DNA of 48,275 nucleotides from Streptomyces globisporus (GTDB taxonomy: Bacteria > Actinomycetota > Actinomycetes > Streptomycetales > Streptomycetaceae). The first letter of the stretch is position 1. Every line of letters begins with the position of its first letter. The notes below the pieces were generated by a model. It saw only the letters and a list, made by a program, of their open reading frames with translations, did not search any database and had not been told where the DNA came from. Position numbers and translations under genes: made by a program. The stretch covers positions 1 to 48,275 of the forward strand of contig BMTG01000026.1 in the NCBI GenBank assembly GCA_014649555.1, given 5' to 3'. Positions 8,540-17,400 of the stretch are shown here, piece by piece.

Positions 8540-9109
8540 TCAGCCGTAGCGGCCCGCGAACCAGGCGTCGGCGGCTTCCGCGTGCAGCGGGAAGGCCAGA
8601 GGGCGTGGGCCGTACAGGATCTCGTAGCCCGATGTCTCGTCGGTCGGGGCCGACGGCGGGAGGCTCGCGAGGGGGCGGGGCGGGAGGAGGCCGAAGACCA
8701 GGAGGTGGCCGGCCGTGTCGCTGAGGACGTCGGCGAGCCGGACGTCCCGGGCGACGGCCTCGATGCCGGTCTCCTCGCGGAGTTCGCGGGCCACCGCCGT
8801 ACGCCAGTCCTCGGCGTGGTCGATGAATCCGCCGGGCAGGGCCGCGCCGCCCTTCTGCGGCTCGATGGTGCGGGTGATGACGACGAGTCCGGTGGCGGTC
8901 GGGCCGTCGACCGGGAGCAGGGCCACCGCGACCGGTAGCGGGTTGCGGTAGGCCGTGGTTCCGCAGTGCGTGCAGGTGCGGGGCCAGGCGTCGGCGGACG
9001 CGAGGGCGGTGTACGGGGCGCCGCAGGTGCCGCAGTGGGAGTCCCGTACGTACCGGGGCGGCGGCTGCTGCGGGGCGGTCGGGGAAGGGCGGTTGCCGGG
9101 TTCGGACAC
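8540..9109 (-). CDS. Nudix hydrolase with N-terminal zinc ribbon
   Basis: 189-residue Nudix-family pyrophosphohydrolase. A zinc ribbon (CGTCGAPYT...CTHCGTTAYRNP, about residues 25-50) precedes the Nudix fold. The Nudix box is complete: G-x5-E-x7-REL-x-EE-x-GI is seen in GGFIDHAEDW...RELREETGIEA, near residues 95-120. The zinc ribbon plus Nudix arrangement recalls NudC-like and ADP-ribose pyrophosphatase-like enzymes; the substrate is not determinable. GTG 9109 is chosen: TACAGT (9116-9121) lies 6 nt upstream, as expected of a leaderless mRNA, and no Shine-Dalgarno sequence is present. A longer start would overlap the divergent dipeptidase gene. Confidence 0.85.
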   Translation of the reverse strand: MSEPGNRPSPTAPQQPPPRYVRDSHCGTCGAPYTALASADAWPRTCTHCGTTAYRNPLPVAVALLPVDGPTATGLVVITRTIEPQKGGAALPGGFIDHAEDWRTAVARELREETGIEAVARDVRLADVLSDTAGHLLVFGLLPPRPLASLPPSAPTDETSGYEILYGPRPLAFPLHAEAADAWFAGRYG

Positions 9110-9170
9110 GGGCGGACTGTATCGGACGGGTTCTTCCGCGCGAGCCGCCCAGCTGGTAGACGGTGTGCCC

Positions 9171-9977
9171 ATGACAGGAATGCGTACCGCTCTGCGTGCC
9201 CTGGCCGTCACGGCCGCCGCCCTCCTCGCCGCCACCGCCCTCTCCCCCACCGCGCAGGCGCGTCCCGAACCGCGAGCGCCCGAGGGGTTCGTGGCGCTGC
9301 GCTCGGTGGATCCGACGATCATCCAGGAGATGCGTTACACCACGGCGCACACCTTCATGGGTGAGCGGGTGGACGGGTACCGGCAGCCGGTGTGCATCCT
9401 GACGCGGCCCGCCGCGCGGGCCCTGCACCTGGCGCAGAAGCGGCTGTTGCGTCAGGGGTATGCGCTGAAGGTGTACGACTGCTACCGGCCGCAGCGGGCC
9501 GTGGACCACTTCGTGCGGTGGGCGAAGGATCTCGACGACCAGTCGATGAAGGGCGAGTTCTATCCGCTGGTCGACAAGTCGCGGCTGTTCGAGGACGGTT
9601 ACATCGCTGAGAAGTCCGGGCACAGCCGGGGCAGCACGGTGGACCTGAGCCTGGTCAAGCTGCCGGCCCTGCCGTCCAGGCCGTACCGTCCGGGTGAGCG
9701 GCTGACCCCCTGCTTCGCACCGAAGGACGAGCGGTTCCCCGACAACTCGGTGGACATGGGCACGGGTTACGACTGCTTCGACACCCTCTCGCACACCGAC
9801 GATCCCCGGATCCAGGGTGCTCAGCGCGCCAACCGGCAGTTCCTGAAGGGGACGTTGACCGAGGTGGGGTTCGTGAACCTGCCGGAGGAGTGGTGGCACT
9901 TCACCTTCAAGCCCGAGCTGTTCCCGGACACCTACTTCGACTTCCCGGTTGATCGCAGGTCGGTGGGCAGGCGCTGA
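9171..9977 (+). CDS. Secreted D-alanyl-D-alanine dipeptidase (VanX/M15D family)
   Basis: 268-residue zinc peptidase predicted to cleave D-Ala-D-Ala outside the cytoplasm. A signal peptide (positive MTGMRTALR, hydrophobic core, cleavage near A30 in TAQA) leads to the mature domain. The M15 zinc ligands are visible: SGHSRGSTVDLSL gives His151 and Asp158, and EWWHF gives Glu240 and His243. VYDCYRPQRA is the usual substrate-side segment. Unlike cytoplasmic VanX of resistance clusters, this one is secreted and has no vanH/vanA neighbours, so a role in peptidoglycan recycling is more likely than glycopeptide resistance. The start is only modestly supported by its ribosome-binding site. Confidence 0.9.
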   Translation: MTGMRTALRALAVTAAALLAATALSPTAQARPEPRAPEGFVALRSVDPTIIQEMRYTTAHTFMGERVDGYRQPVCILTRPAARALHLAQKRLLRQGYALKVYDCYRPQRAVDHFVRWAKDLDDQSMKGEFYPLVDKSRLFEDGYIAEKSGHSRGSTVDLSLVKLPALPSRPYRPGERLTPCFAPKDERFPDNSVDMGTGYDCFDTLSHTDDPRIQGAQRANRQFLKGTLTEVGFVNLPEEWWHFTFKPELFPDTYFDFPVDRRSVGRR

Positions 9978-10084
9978 ACAGAGCGGGCGACCGGGACCAC
10001 CCCCGTGGGCTCCGGCCGCCCGTTCTTCATCTCGGACGCGAAAGGGGCGTGTTCGGTTGCCGATCGGGCGGCTACGGTGCCCGT

Positions 10085-10450
10085 ATGTCACAGCAGACGT
10101 TCGATACGTACGAGGAATTCTGGCCGTACTACGTCGCGATGCACTCCCGGGCCGCCACCCGGTGGGTCCATCTGACCGGCACTCTGACCGGGCTCGCGCT
10201 GACCGCGTACGGGCTCGCGCGGGGCCGGAAACGGTATCTGGCGGCCCTGCCGCTGATCGGGTACGGCACGGCGTGGCCCGCGCACTTCCTGATCGAGAAG
10301 AACAACCCGGCCACGTTCGGGCATCCGGTGTGGTCGCTGCGCGGGGACGCGCAGATGATCCGGACGATGCTCGCGGGCCGGGACGCGGAGCTGGCGGAGA
10401 CCGCGGCGAAGTGGCTGGCCGAGCACGGGGAGGCCAGCAAGGGCGGCTGA
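10085..10450 (+). CDS. Mpo1-like (DUF962) membrane protein
   Basis: 121-residue protein of the DUF962/Mpo1-like family, whose yeast member is a dioxygenase in phytosphingosine alpha-oxidation. Visible features are EFWPYYVAMHSRAATRWVHLTGT at the N-terminus with conserved His residues, two hydrophobic stretches (about 27-45 and 50-68), and the family signature NPATFGHPVWSLRGD. The bacterial role is unknown. TACGGT (10073-10078) ends 6 nt before the ATG and no Shine-Dalgarno is present, so a leaderless transcript is likely. Confidence 0.82.
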   Translation: MSQQTFDTYEEFWPYYVAMHSRAATRWVHLTGTLTGLALTAYGLARGRKRYLAALPLIGYGTAWPAHFLIEKNNPATFGHPVWSLRGDAQMIRTMLAGRDAELAETAAKWLAEHGEASKGG

Positions 10451-10534
10451 GGCCCTGGGGCCGGACCTCTCGCCGGGCGACGTCGCCCGTGGCACACTTC
10501 TGACGTTCCGTCAGATCCAGTGCCGGGAGGGACT

Positions 10535-11002
10535 TTGTCGCGCACGCGTACACCCGTGGTGGCCGGTTGGTTCACCGAGGACGCCGCGGAGGAGGATTTC
10601 CGGCTGCTGGGCACCCGATGCTCCGGCTGCCGGACGGTCCACTTCCCCCGGGAGGACGGCCACTGCCGCAACCCGCACTGCTCCGGCGGCGAGTTGGAGG
10701 AGACACCGCTGTCGAAGCGGGGCACGGTGTGGTCCTGCACCGACGGGCGCTACCGGCCGCCTCCCCCGTATGTCAGCGACCCCGATGCCCCCTGGGCTCC
10801 GTACACCCTGGTCGCCGTCGAACTGGCCGCCGAGCGCATGGTGGTGCTGGGGCAGGCAGCCCCCGGAGTGGGCGTGGCCGATCTCCCCGTGGGCTCGGAG
10901 GTGGAGGTGGTGCCGGGCGTCCTGGACGAGGACCGGGCGACGGGCACCGTGCACACGACCTGGCACTGGCGGCCGGTCGCGGCGGGCGGGGACGCCTCAT
11001 GA
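10535..11002 (+). CDS. DUF35 zinc-ribbon/OB-fold acyl-CoA-associated protein
   Basis: 155-residue DUF35 protein. A rubredoxin-like zinc ribbon (CSGCRTVHFPRED...CRNPHC, about residues 30-52) precedes an OB-fold (GTVWSCTDGRYRPPPPY onward). In characterised systems DUF35 proteins form obligate complexes with thiolase-like enzymes, for example in steroid side-chain degradation (Ltp2 with a DUF35 partner) and benzylsuccinate degradation (BbsA/BbsB). The stop TGA overlaps the start of the following thiolase (ATGA at 10999-11002), which supports a stoichiometric partnership. TTG 10535 sits just behind GGGAGGG, though the spacing is short; GTG 10520 is the alternative. Confidence 0.85.
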   Translation: MSRTRTPVVAGWFTEDAAEEDFRLLGTRCSGCRTVHFPREDGHCRNPHCSGGELEETPLSKRGTVWSCTDGRYRPPPPYVSDPDAPWAPYTLVAVELAAERMVVLGQAAPGVGVADLPVGSEVEVVPGVLDEDRATGTVHTTWHWRPVAAGGDAS

Positions 11003-12189
11003 GCGGCGATGTGGCGGTCCTCGGGGCCGGGATGCACCCGTGGGGCAAGTGGGGGCGCGGCTTCGTCTCGTACGGGCGGATCGCCGCGCACGCCGCGCTC
11101 GCGGACGCGGGCATCGGCTGGCCCGAGGTCCGGTCGGTGGTCGGCGCGCAGACGGTGCGCGGGGGCTATCCGGGGTACGTGGCGGGGGCGACGTTCGCCC
11201 GGGCGCTCGGGTGGCAGGGGGCGCGGGTGGCGTCCGTGTACGCCGCGTGCGCTTCCGGGGCGCAGGCCATCGACACGGCGCGGGCGCAGATCCTGGCGGG
11301 TCTGGCGGACGTGGTGCTGGTGGTGGGGGCCGACGCGGCGCCCAAGGGGTTCTTCGCCCCGGCGGGCGGGGAGCGGCCGGACGATCCGGACTGGCTGCGC
11401 TTCCGGGTGCTCGGGGCGACGAACCCGGCGTACTTCGGGCTCTACGCCCGCCGCCGCATGGCCCTGTACGGGGACACCCCGGAGGACTTCGCGCTGATCA
11501 AGGTGAAGAACGCGGCGGCCGGGGCGCTCAACGAGTACGCCCGCTACCGCACTGTGGTGACGGCCGAGGAGGTCGCCGCCTCCGCGATGGTCGCCGATCC
11601 GCTGCGGCTGCTGGACATCTGCGCCACGTCCGACGGGGCGGCCGCGCTGGTGCTGTGCAGCATGGAGTTCGCCCGGCGGCGCGGGGTGCGTGACCCGGTG
11701 CGGATCCGGGCCGTCTCCACCGTGACGCCGACCTTCCCGAGGACCGTCCTGGACCTGCCGGACATCGGCACGGACTCGGCGGTGGCCGTGGACCCGTCGC
11801 CCGAGAGCTTCCGGGCCTCGATCGCGCGGACCGCGTACGAGGAGGCGGGGATCGGGCCGGAGGATCTCTCGCTGGCCGAGGTCTACGACCTCTCCACGGC
11901 ACTGGAGTTGGAGTGGTACGAGGACATCGGGCTGTGCGGCCCGGGCGAGGGGGTGAAGCTCCTGCGTTCAGGAGCTACCGGGCCGGGCGGCCGGGTTCCG
12001 GTGAACGCGAGCGGCGGTCTGGCCTCGTTCGGCGAGGCGGTCCCCGCCCAGGCCATCGCGCAAGTCTGCGAGCTGACCAAGCAGTTGCGGGGGCAGGCCG
12101 GGCAGCGGCAGGTGCCGGGCGCACGGGCCGGCATCACGGCGAACCAGGGACTGTTCGGGCACGGTTCGGCGGTGGTCGTGGTCCGTTGA
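10999..12189 (+). CDS. Thiolase-like protein (SCP-x/lipid-transfer type)
   Basis: 396-residue thiolase-superfamily protein, translationally coupled to the DUF35 gene. The N-terminal nucleophile region is present as VYAACASGAQA (Cys84). Two other canonical features are replaced: where biosynthetic thiolases have the GHP histidine motif, this reads SGGLASFGEAVPAQAI, and the C-terminal CxG cysteine motif reads NQGLFGHGSAVVVV. This pattern is usual for SCP-x/Ltp-type thiolases and aldolases, which work with DUF35 partners on branched or steroid-derived acyl-CoA. The substrate is unknown; no steroid-degradation genes are visible nearby. Confidence 0.88.
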   Translation: MSGDVAVLGAGMHPWGKWGRGFVSYGRIAAHAALADAGIGWPEVRSVVGAQTVRGGYPGYVAGATFARALGWQGARVASVYAACASGAQAIDTARAQILAGLADVVLVVGADAAPKGFFAPAGGERPDDPDWLRFRVLGATNPAYFGLYARRRMALYGDTPEDFALIKVKNAAAGALNEYARYRTVVTAEEVAASAMVADPLRLLDICATSDGAAALVLCSMEFARRRGVRDPVRIRAVSTVTPTFPRTVLDLPDIGTDSAVAVDPSPESFRASIARTAYEEAGIGPEDLSLAEVYDLSTALELEWYEDIGLCGPGEGVKLLRSGATGPGGRVPVNASGGLASFGEAVPAQAIAQVCELTKQLRGQAGQRQVPGARAGITANQGLFGHGSAVVVVR

Positions 12190-12256
12190 GAGGGCGGGAC
12201 CGAATTCCCGCTGCGACCTCTGGGATGCCTGCTGGACAAGGCCTCCTCGTGACCTG

Positions 12257-12643
12257 TCACCGGAGCCGCAGGGCGCCAGGAGCGCGATCCTCGAAGATTT
12301 CGACCAGCCAGTCGAAGACCGTGGCTCCGCGTTCCTCCGTTGCAGCGGCAAGGTCGGCGCTGACTGAGAGGCGGTTCGTGGGGTGACAGCGTGCCGGCCG
12401 GATCTCCAGTTGGCGGGCTGTCTCCGGATAACCGAGATGCCGGAGAGACACCTGGTGGTCGCGCCACTCGATCACGTAGTCATCGTCGTCGGGCGTTCCG
12501 AAGCCACCGCTGAGGCAGTCGGCGAAGGCGTCGAGGTTTCGGCCGAAGTAGCCCCCGGGGCCATTGATCGCTTCACCGGTGACTCGTCAGAAGTCTTCGA
12601 GCGTTCTGATCTGCCTGCCGTCCAGCACCTATGTCGGTGTCAC
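12257..12643 (-). pseudogene. Barstar-family protein, inactivated by two in-frame stops
   Basis: From GTG 12643 to the stop at 12257 there are 129 codons in one uninterrupted frame, apart from TAG at codon 5 (12629-12631) and TGA at codon 19 (12587-12589). The readable protein is barstar-like: VLDGRQIRTLEDF, then RVTGEAINGPGGYFGRNLDAF, ADCLSGGFGTP, VIEWRDH, LGYPETARQLE, and TVFDWLVEIFED near the end. Barstar relatives inhibit barnase-type ribonucleases in the cytoplasm. No frameshift is needed, so loss appears to be by point changes. The GTG overlaps the TGA of an upstream frame ending AAELYVSSEP, which may be a relic of a coupled partner gene. Confidence 0.8.
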
Positions 12644-12958
12644 GGTTCGGAGGATACGTACAGCTCCGCGGCTGCGCCCCCTCGATTCCGGCTGCCTCCG
12701 CCCGGTCTGGAAACAAGTTCAAGGAGATCGACGTCGGCTTCGGCCGTGCGGCGGGCGATGACGTCCGGGGTTGAGATGCTCTGACCGACACATGGGGCCA
12801 GGACGCTTGACGACCCAGGTTTTCCCTGCGCTTGACTTGACTGCACGTCACCGCAGCAGAACACTCGGGACCCGGCGCGCCGGGCGACGTGCGGCTCGTA
12901 CCCCTGTCGGCGGGGGTACGGGCCGTACGCGTACCGGGACCGGGCCCGCTCCGCAGGC
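12644..12958. other. Intergenic region with no identifiable gene
   Basis: About 315 bp between the barstar relic and the conservon. Several frames are open on both strands but none resembles a protein I recognise. The minus frame ending at 12640 could hold remains of a toxin partner for the barstar, but its sequence is too degenerate to say. The plus frame just before 12777 (KFKEIDVGFGR) is also unidentified. Confidence 0.4.
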
Positions 12959-13567
12959 TCAGGTGGCGACGGGTTCGCGGTCCCGTGCCGCGCGCTCCAG
13001 GGCGTGCTCCACGACCGCGACCAGGACGTCGCGCACGGAGGACCGGTCGCGTGCGTCGCAGACGAGCAGCGGGACCTCGGGGTCGAGGTCGAGGGCGGCC
13101 CGTACGGTCTCGGTGGGGAACCGGTCGGCGCCCTCGAAGGTGTTGACCGCGACCGTGAACGGGATCCGCCGGCGCTCGAAGTAGTCGACCGCGGCGAAGC
13201 AGTCCTCAAGACGCCGGGTGTCGGCGAGGACGACGGCGCCCAGGGAGCCCTGGGCCAGCTCGTCCCAGAGGAACCAGAAGCGGTCCTGGCCCGGGGTGCC
13301 GAACAGGTAGAGGACCAGGTCCTCCCGCAGCGTGATCCGGCCGAAGTCCATCGCGACCGTGGTGGTCGTCTTGGACTCGATCCCCGCCAGATCGTCGACC
13401 GGGCGGCCCGCCTCGCTGAGGCGTTCCTCCGTGCGCAGCGGTCTGATCTCGCTGACCGCGCCCACCGCGGTCGTCTTGCCGACGCCGAACCCTCCCGCCA
13501 CCAGGATCTTCAGGGTGACGGGCTCGACGGGCCGCTGCTTGACGCGGCTAGAGCGCCCGAAGGCCAT
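12959..13567 (-). CDS. cvnD: Conservon small GTPase-like protein CvnD
   Basis: 202-residue Ras-like ATP/GTP-binding protein, the last member of the four-gene conservon. The P-loop GGFGVGKT is at about 25-32. ESKTTTTVAMDFG is the switch I-like region, LFGTPGQDRFWFLW the G3-like region (lacking the usual Asp), and VNTFEGAD the G4-like region. Conservon proteins form a membrane-proximal complex reminiscent of eukaryotic GPCR signalling, with CvnD as nucleotide switch; in S. coelicolor several conservons affect development and antibiotics. The start overlaps cvnC by 20 nt, so expression is coupled. Confidence 0.93.
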   Translation of the reverse strand: MAFGRSSRVKQRPVEPVTLKILVAGGFGVGKTTAVGAVSEIRPLRTEERLSEAGRPVDDLAGIESKTTTTVAMDFGRITLREDLVLYLFGTPGQDRFWFLWDELAQGSLGAVVLADTRRLEDCFAAVDYFERRRIPFTVAVNTFEGADRFPTETVRAALDLDPEVPLLVCDARDRSSVRDVLVAVVEHALERAARDREPVAT

Positions 13568-14000
13568 TGATTACCTCGCGAAGAATGTTCACGTCCGGCA
13601 GCTCGGCCGGTGGAACGGGACGGGTGACGTGCACCAGCTCGTCCTCGACGAGATCGCCGACGAGGACCCGTACCACCCCTACGGGGAGGTCGAGTTCGGC
13701 GGCGAGCTCGGCGATAGACTGGGGCCTGTCGCTGCAGAGTTCGACGATCGCCACGTGTTCGGGGGCGAGCGTCTGGTCCCGGCCGGGGTCGTCCGCGGCC
13801 GGTTCCGGCACGACGAGCGCGATCAGGTCGAGGCGGTGACGCGAGGCGCTGCTGGTCCGCCCCCGGGTCATCGCGTACGGCCGGACCACCGGTCCCGCGT
13901 CCGCGTCGTACCACCGGGAGGCCTGGGGGTCGACGGTACCGTCCGGGGATCCGGGACCGGTGCCCCGGGGGGAGTCAGCGCTCATGCCCGCCACGCTCAC
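13548..14000 (-). CDS. cvnC: Conservon DUF742 protein CvnC
   Basis: 150-residue DUF742 protein. A disordered N-terminus leads to VVRPYAMTRGRT, then a winged-helix-like segment (HVAIVELCSDRPQSIAELAAELDLPVGVVRVLVGDL), and ends in LPDVNILREVINGLRAL, all typical of CvnC. Its biochemical role is uncertain, but CvnC is thought to bridge the roadblock protein and the GTPase. The GTG start overlaps the cvnB stop (GTGA at 13997-14000), and the end overlaps cvnD. Confidence 0.93.
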   Translation of the reverse strand: MSVAGMSADSPRGTGPGSPDGTVDPQASRWYDADAGPVVRPYAMTRGRTSSASRHRLDLIALVVPEPAADDPGRDQTLAPEHVAIVELCSDRPQSIAELAAELDLPVGVVRVLVGDLVEDELVHVTRPVPPAELPDVNILREVINGLRAL

Positions 14001-14440
14001 CCTCCGGCGGGCATTCCGGTCGTCCGTGGGGCGTTGGCCAGGTGGGCCCCCACGCGCTTGACCATCAGCGTCATCTCGTACGCGACCTGGCCCACGTCGG
14101 AGTCGGCGTCGGCCAGCACGGCGAGACAGCTGCCGTCGCCGGCCGCCGTGACGAAGAGGAACGCCTCGTCCAGTTCGACGACGGTCTGGCGCACCCGGCC
14201 CGCGTCGAAGTGGTGGCCGACGCCCTTGGCGAGGCTGTGGAACCCGGAGGCGACGGCGGCGAGATGCTCACTGTCCTCGCGGGTCAGGTCCGCCGAGGCG
14301 CCGGTGGCGAGTCCGTCGCTGGAGAGCACCAGCGCCTTGCGGATGCTGGCGACGCGCTGGACGAGTTCGTCGAGCAGCCAGTTCAGTTCGCCCGAGCCGT
14401 GGCGGGCGGGGTTGTGTGCTGCGGCGTTCGGTGCGGTCAT
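13997..14440 (-). CDS. cvnB: Conservon roadblock/LC7 protein CvnB
   Basis: 147-residue roadblock/LC7-domain protein. LNWLLDELVQRVASIRKALVLSSDGL starts the fold, with the usual HFDAGRVRQTVVELDEAFLFVTAAGDGSCLAVLAD beta-sheet and VAYEMTLMVKRVGAHL helix. Such proteins act as GTPase-activating or scaffolding partners of CvnD-like GTPases. The ATG overlaps the TGA of cvnA (ATGA at 14437-14440), showing tight coupling to the sensor protein. Confidence 0.93.
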   Translation of the reverse strand: MTAPNAAAHNPARHGSGELNWLLDELVQRVASIRKALVLSSDGLATGASADLTREDSEHLAAVASGFHSLAKGVGHHFDAGRVRQTVVELDEAFLFVTAAGDGSCLAVLADADSDVGQVAYEMTLMVKRVGAHLANAPRTTGMPAGG

Positions 14441-17400
14441 CGACCGTCCCCTCCCGGAGTGGTTCCTGGTGCTGTGCCACCGGGGTCGCCGGTGTTCGCG
14501 GTGTCCTCGGTGGATTCGGCGGTTTCGGTGTTCGTGGTGGACGCGGCGTTCCCGGTCGTCCCGGTGTTCGCTGCGTTCTCGGTGGTCTCGGCGTTCTCCC
14601 GGCGGCCGCGCTGCCAGCCCCGCTGGAGCGAGGCCATACGGTTGCGGACCTCGTCCGCGTCGCGATCGGCGTCGTCGAACGTGTCCACGGGCGCCCGCTG
14701 CACCGTGCGCTCCGCGGAGTCCTCACGGAGCTGGCGGGCGAGGCTGGCCTGCCGGACCCGCCGGGGCAGCCCGCCGATGGTGTCGGGCGCCGGTGGGGCG
14801 GCCGTCACCGGGGCCTCCTCGCGCCCGGACCCCGGCGCGCGGGGAGGCTCGGGTGCGTGCGACGGCTCGGTCGAGCGGGATGATCCGGTCGAGCGGGACG
14901 GCCCGGTGGTGCGGGACGGCCCGGTGGCGCGGGAGGCATCCGGCGTACGGGAGGCGTCAGATGTGCGCGCGGCGTCCGGCGTACGGGAGGCGTCAGATGT
15001 GCGCGCGGCGTCCGGCGTACGGGAGGCGTCAGATGTACGGGAGATGCCTGGTGCTCCGCGGTGGGCGGCGGCTCGCACGGTCCAGGGGGCGTCGGCGGTA
15101 CGGGGCCCGTCGGCCTCCTCGGGGGCGCGGTCCGCGGTGTGCGGGACCGGTCCTGTGGCCTTCGCGGGAGGCGTGGTCGCGTCGTCGTCCGCCGCGTCGA
15201 CCCGGCGGCCCCGGTCGGTGACCAGCGTCGGCGGGGTGCGGCGGGGCAGCGGTACGGGCCCGGCGGGGCGCATCGGGCGGACCTCCGCCGTGGGCTCGTC
15301 GCCGTGGTCGCGGGCCTGCTGGTGCTGGTCGGTGTCCCGGCGCCGGCGGCCGCCGGGCTTGTCGCCGCGGGGCTCGCGGTCGCCGTCGCGGCGCACGTCC
15401 CGGGCGCGGAAGATGCCGCCGCGCTCGCTCTCGGTGTCCTCCAGATCGGACACACCGTCCAGGACGGGTCCGAGGGCCGGGTCCAGGGCCGGGTCAGGTG
15501 AGCGGTCCAGGGGGTCGCCGGCGAAGTCCAGCCTGCCGACCGGGGCTTCCAGCTCGACCGGCCCGTCGAGGACGCCCGGCCCGGTGAGCCCGGTGGGCAC
15601 CGGCGACAGAACCGCGGACCTGCCGTTGACGCGGCGCTCCCCGCCCTGGGCCGCGCCCGGCGCGCCCGGCGCCGGCTCGGGGTTCCGGCCGCTGCCGATG
15701 GCGCGCTCGGCCCGGCGGTCCAGGCGGAACCCGGTGCCGTGGGTGTCGGGGGCGTCGGTGAGCAGGGCCGCCGGGATGAACACGACTGCGGTGGTGCCTC
15801 CGTACGGCGATTTCTGGAGGGAGACCCGGACGTTCTGGCGCTGAGCGAGCCGGCTGACGACGAAGAGGCCCAGCCGGTCGGTGTCGGAGAGCTCGAAGTC
15901 GGGCGTCTCGGCGAGTCGCAGGTTGGCGTCGAGGAGGACCTCGGGGGCCATACCGAGACCGCGGTCGTGGATCTCCAGCGTGAAGCCGTTGGAGACGCGT
16001 TCACCGTGCACCTGGACCGCGGTGTGCGGGGGTGAGAAGACGGTGGCATTCTCCAGGAGTTCGGCGATCAGGTGGGTGAGGTCGGCCACGGCGGGTCCGC
16101 CCACGCCGATCCGGGCCAGGCGGCGGACCTCGATGCGTTCGTAGTCCTCGACCTCGGCGACGGCGGCCCGCACCACGTCCATCAGCTGGATGGGCTTGCG
16201 CCACTGGCGGGAGGGGGCGGCGCCGGAGAGGATCACGAGTCCTTCGGCGTGCCGCCGCATGCGGGTGGTGAGGTGGTCGAGGCGGAACAGGTCGGCCAGT
16301 TCGTCGCTGTTCTCGGTGCGGCGCTCCATCGCGTCCAGCAGGGTGAGCTGGCGGTGCAGGAGGACCTGGTTGCGGCGGGCGAGGTTGACGAAGACCTCGG
16401 AGACACCGCGCCGCATGTCCGCCTGCTTGACCGCGGCCTCGACGGCGGCCCGCTGGAGGGTGTTGAGCGCCTGGCCGACCTGGCCGATCTCGTCGGGTTC
16501 GTAACTGAGATGCGGGGCCTCGGTCTCGACGTCGACCTGTTCGCCCGCGGCGAGTCGGCGCATCACGCTCGGCAGCCGGACGCCGGAGACCTCGTGGGCG
16601 TCCTTGCGCAGCCGGGAGAGGTCGCGGACGAGTTCACGGCCGATGCGGACGGAGACGAAGATCGAGACGATCAGGGCGAGGAAGCCGAGGATCCCGGCGA
16701 TCCCGGCCTGGGCGAGGACCCGGTAGGCGGCCGGTTCGGCGCGGTCCTGGAAACGGTTGCCCATCTCCGTGGAGTCGCCCGCCAGCCGGTCGAGGACGGG
16801 CACGGCCGCCTCGTCCCAGCGGTCGGCGTCGACGGCGCCGGGGCGCTTCGTCGGCCCGGCGCCGATCAGGGCGTCCTCGGCGGTGCGCAGCGGTTCGGTG
16901 TCGGGGCTGCCCCAGAACTGCTCGACGCGGCGGCGTTCGTCGGCGGGGAGGTTCTCCAGGCTGACCTCGTAGAGCAGCTCGCGCTGCGCCACGAGGCCGG
17001 ATATCCGGCGCAGTTCGGCGGTGGTGAAGCGGCCGGCGATGAGGCCGGAGGCGATGAGCGCGTCCTCGCGCGAGAGCATCTCCCGGGCCCGGGAGATCCC
17101 GACCAGGGCCCGCATCTGCTTGTCCATCGAGACGTTCTGCAGGGTGTGGAGCCCGTTGAGGAAGCGGTACGAGGGGTCGACGAGGCCGTTGTAGAAGTCC
17201 AGCGCCTTGGCTCGGCTGATGGTGCGCTTCTCGACCGATTCGCGCAGGGCCTCCAGTCCGTCGACGGCGCTCAGGATCGCGTCCAGTCGGCTGCTGTCGG
17301 CGGCGCTCAGCGAGTCCCGGACGTCCTGCTCCCGGGCGTTCTCCCTGACCTGGCTCACGATGCGGTCGGTGGCGGCGCGTTGGCCCATGAGGACGGGGAG

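Noticed and set aside
12383-12784. Plus-strand 133-codon frame across the barstar relic
   Set aside because: It has no recognisable motif, while the minus strand shows clear barstar signatures throughout the same stretch.
14936-15043. Tandem repeats considered as a CRISPR array
   Set aside because: Units are directly adjacent with no spacers, are in frame, and lie in a coding sequence.
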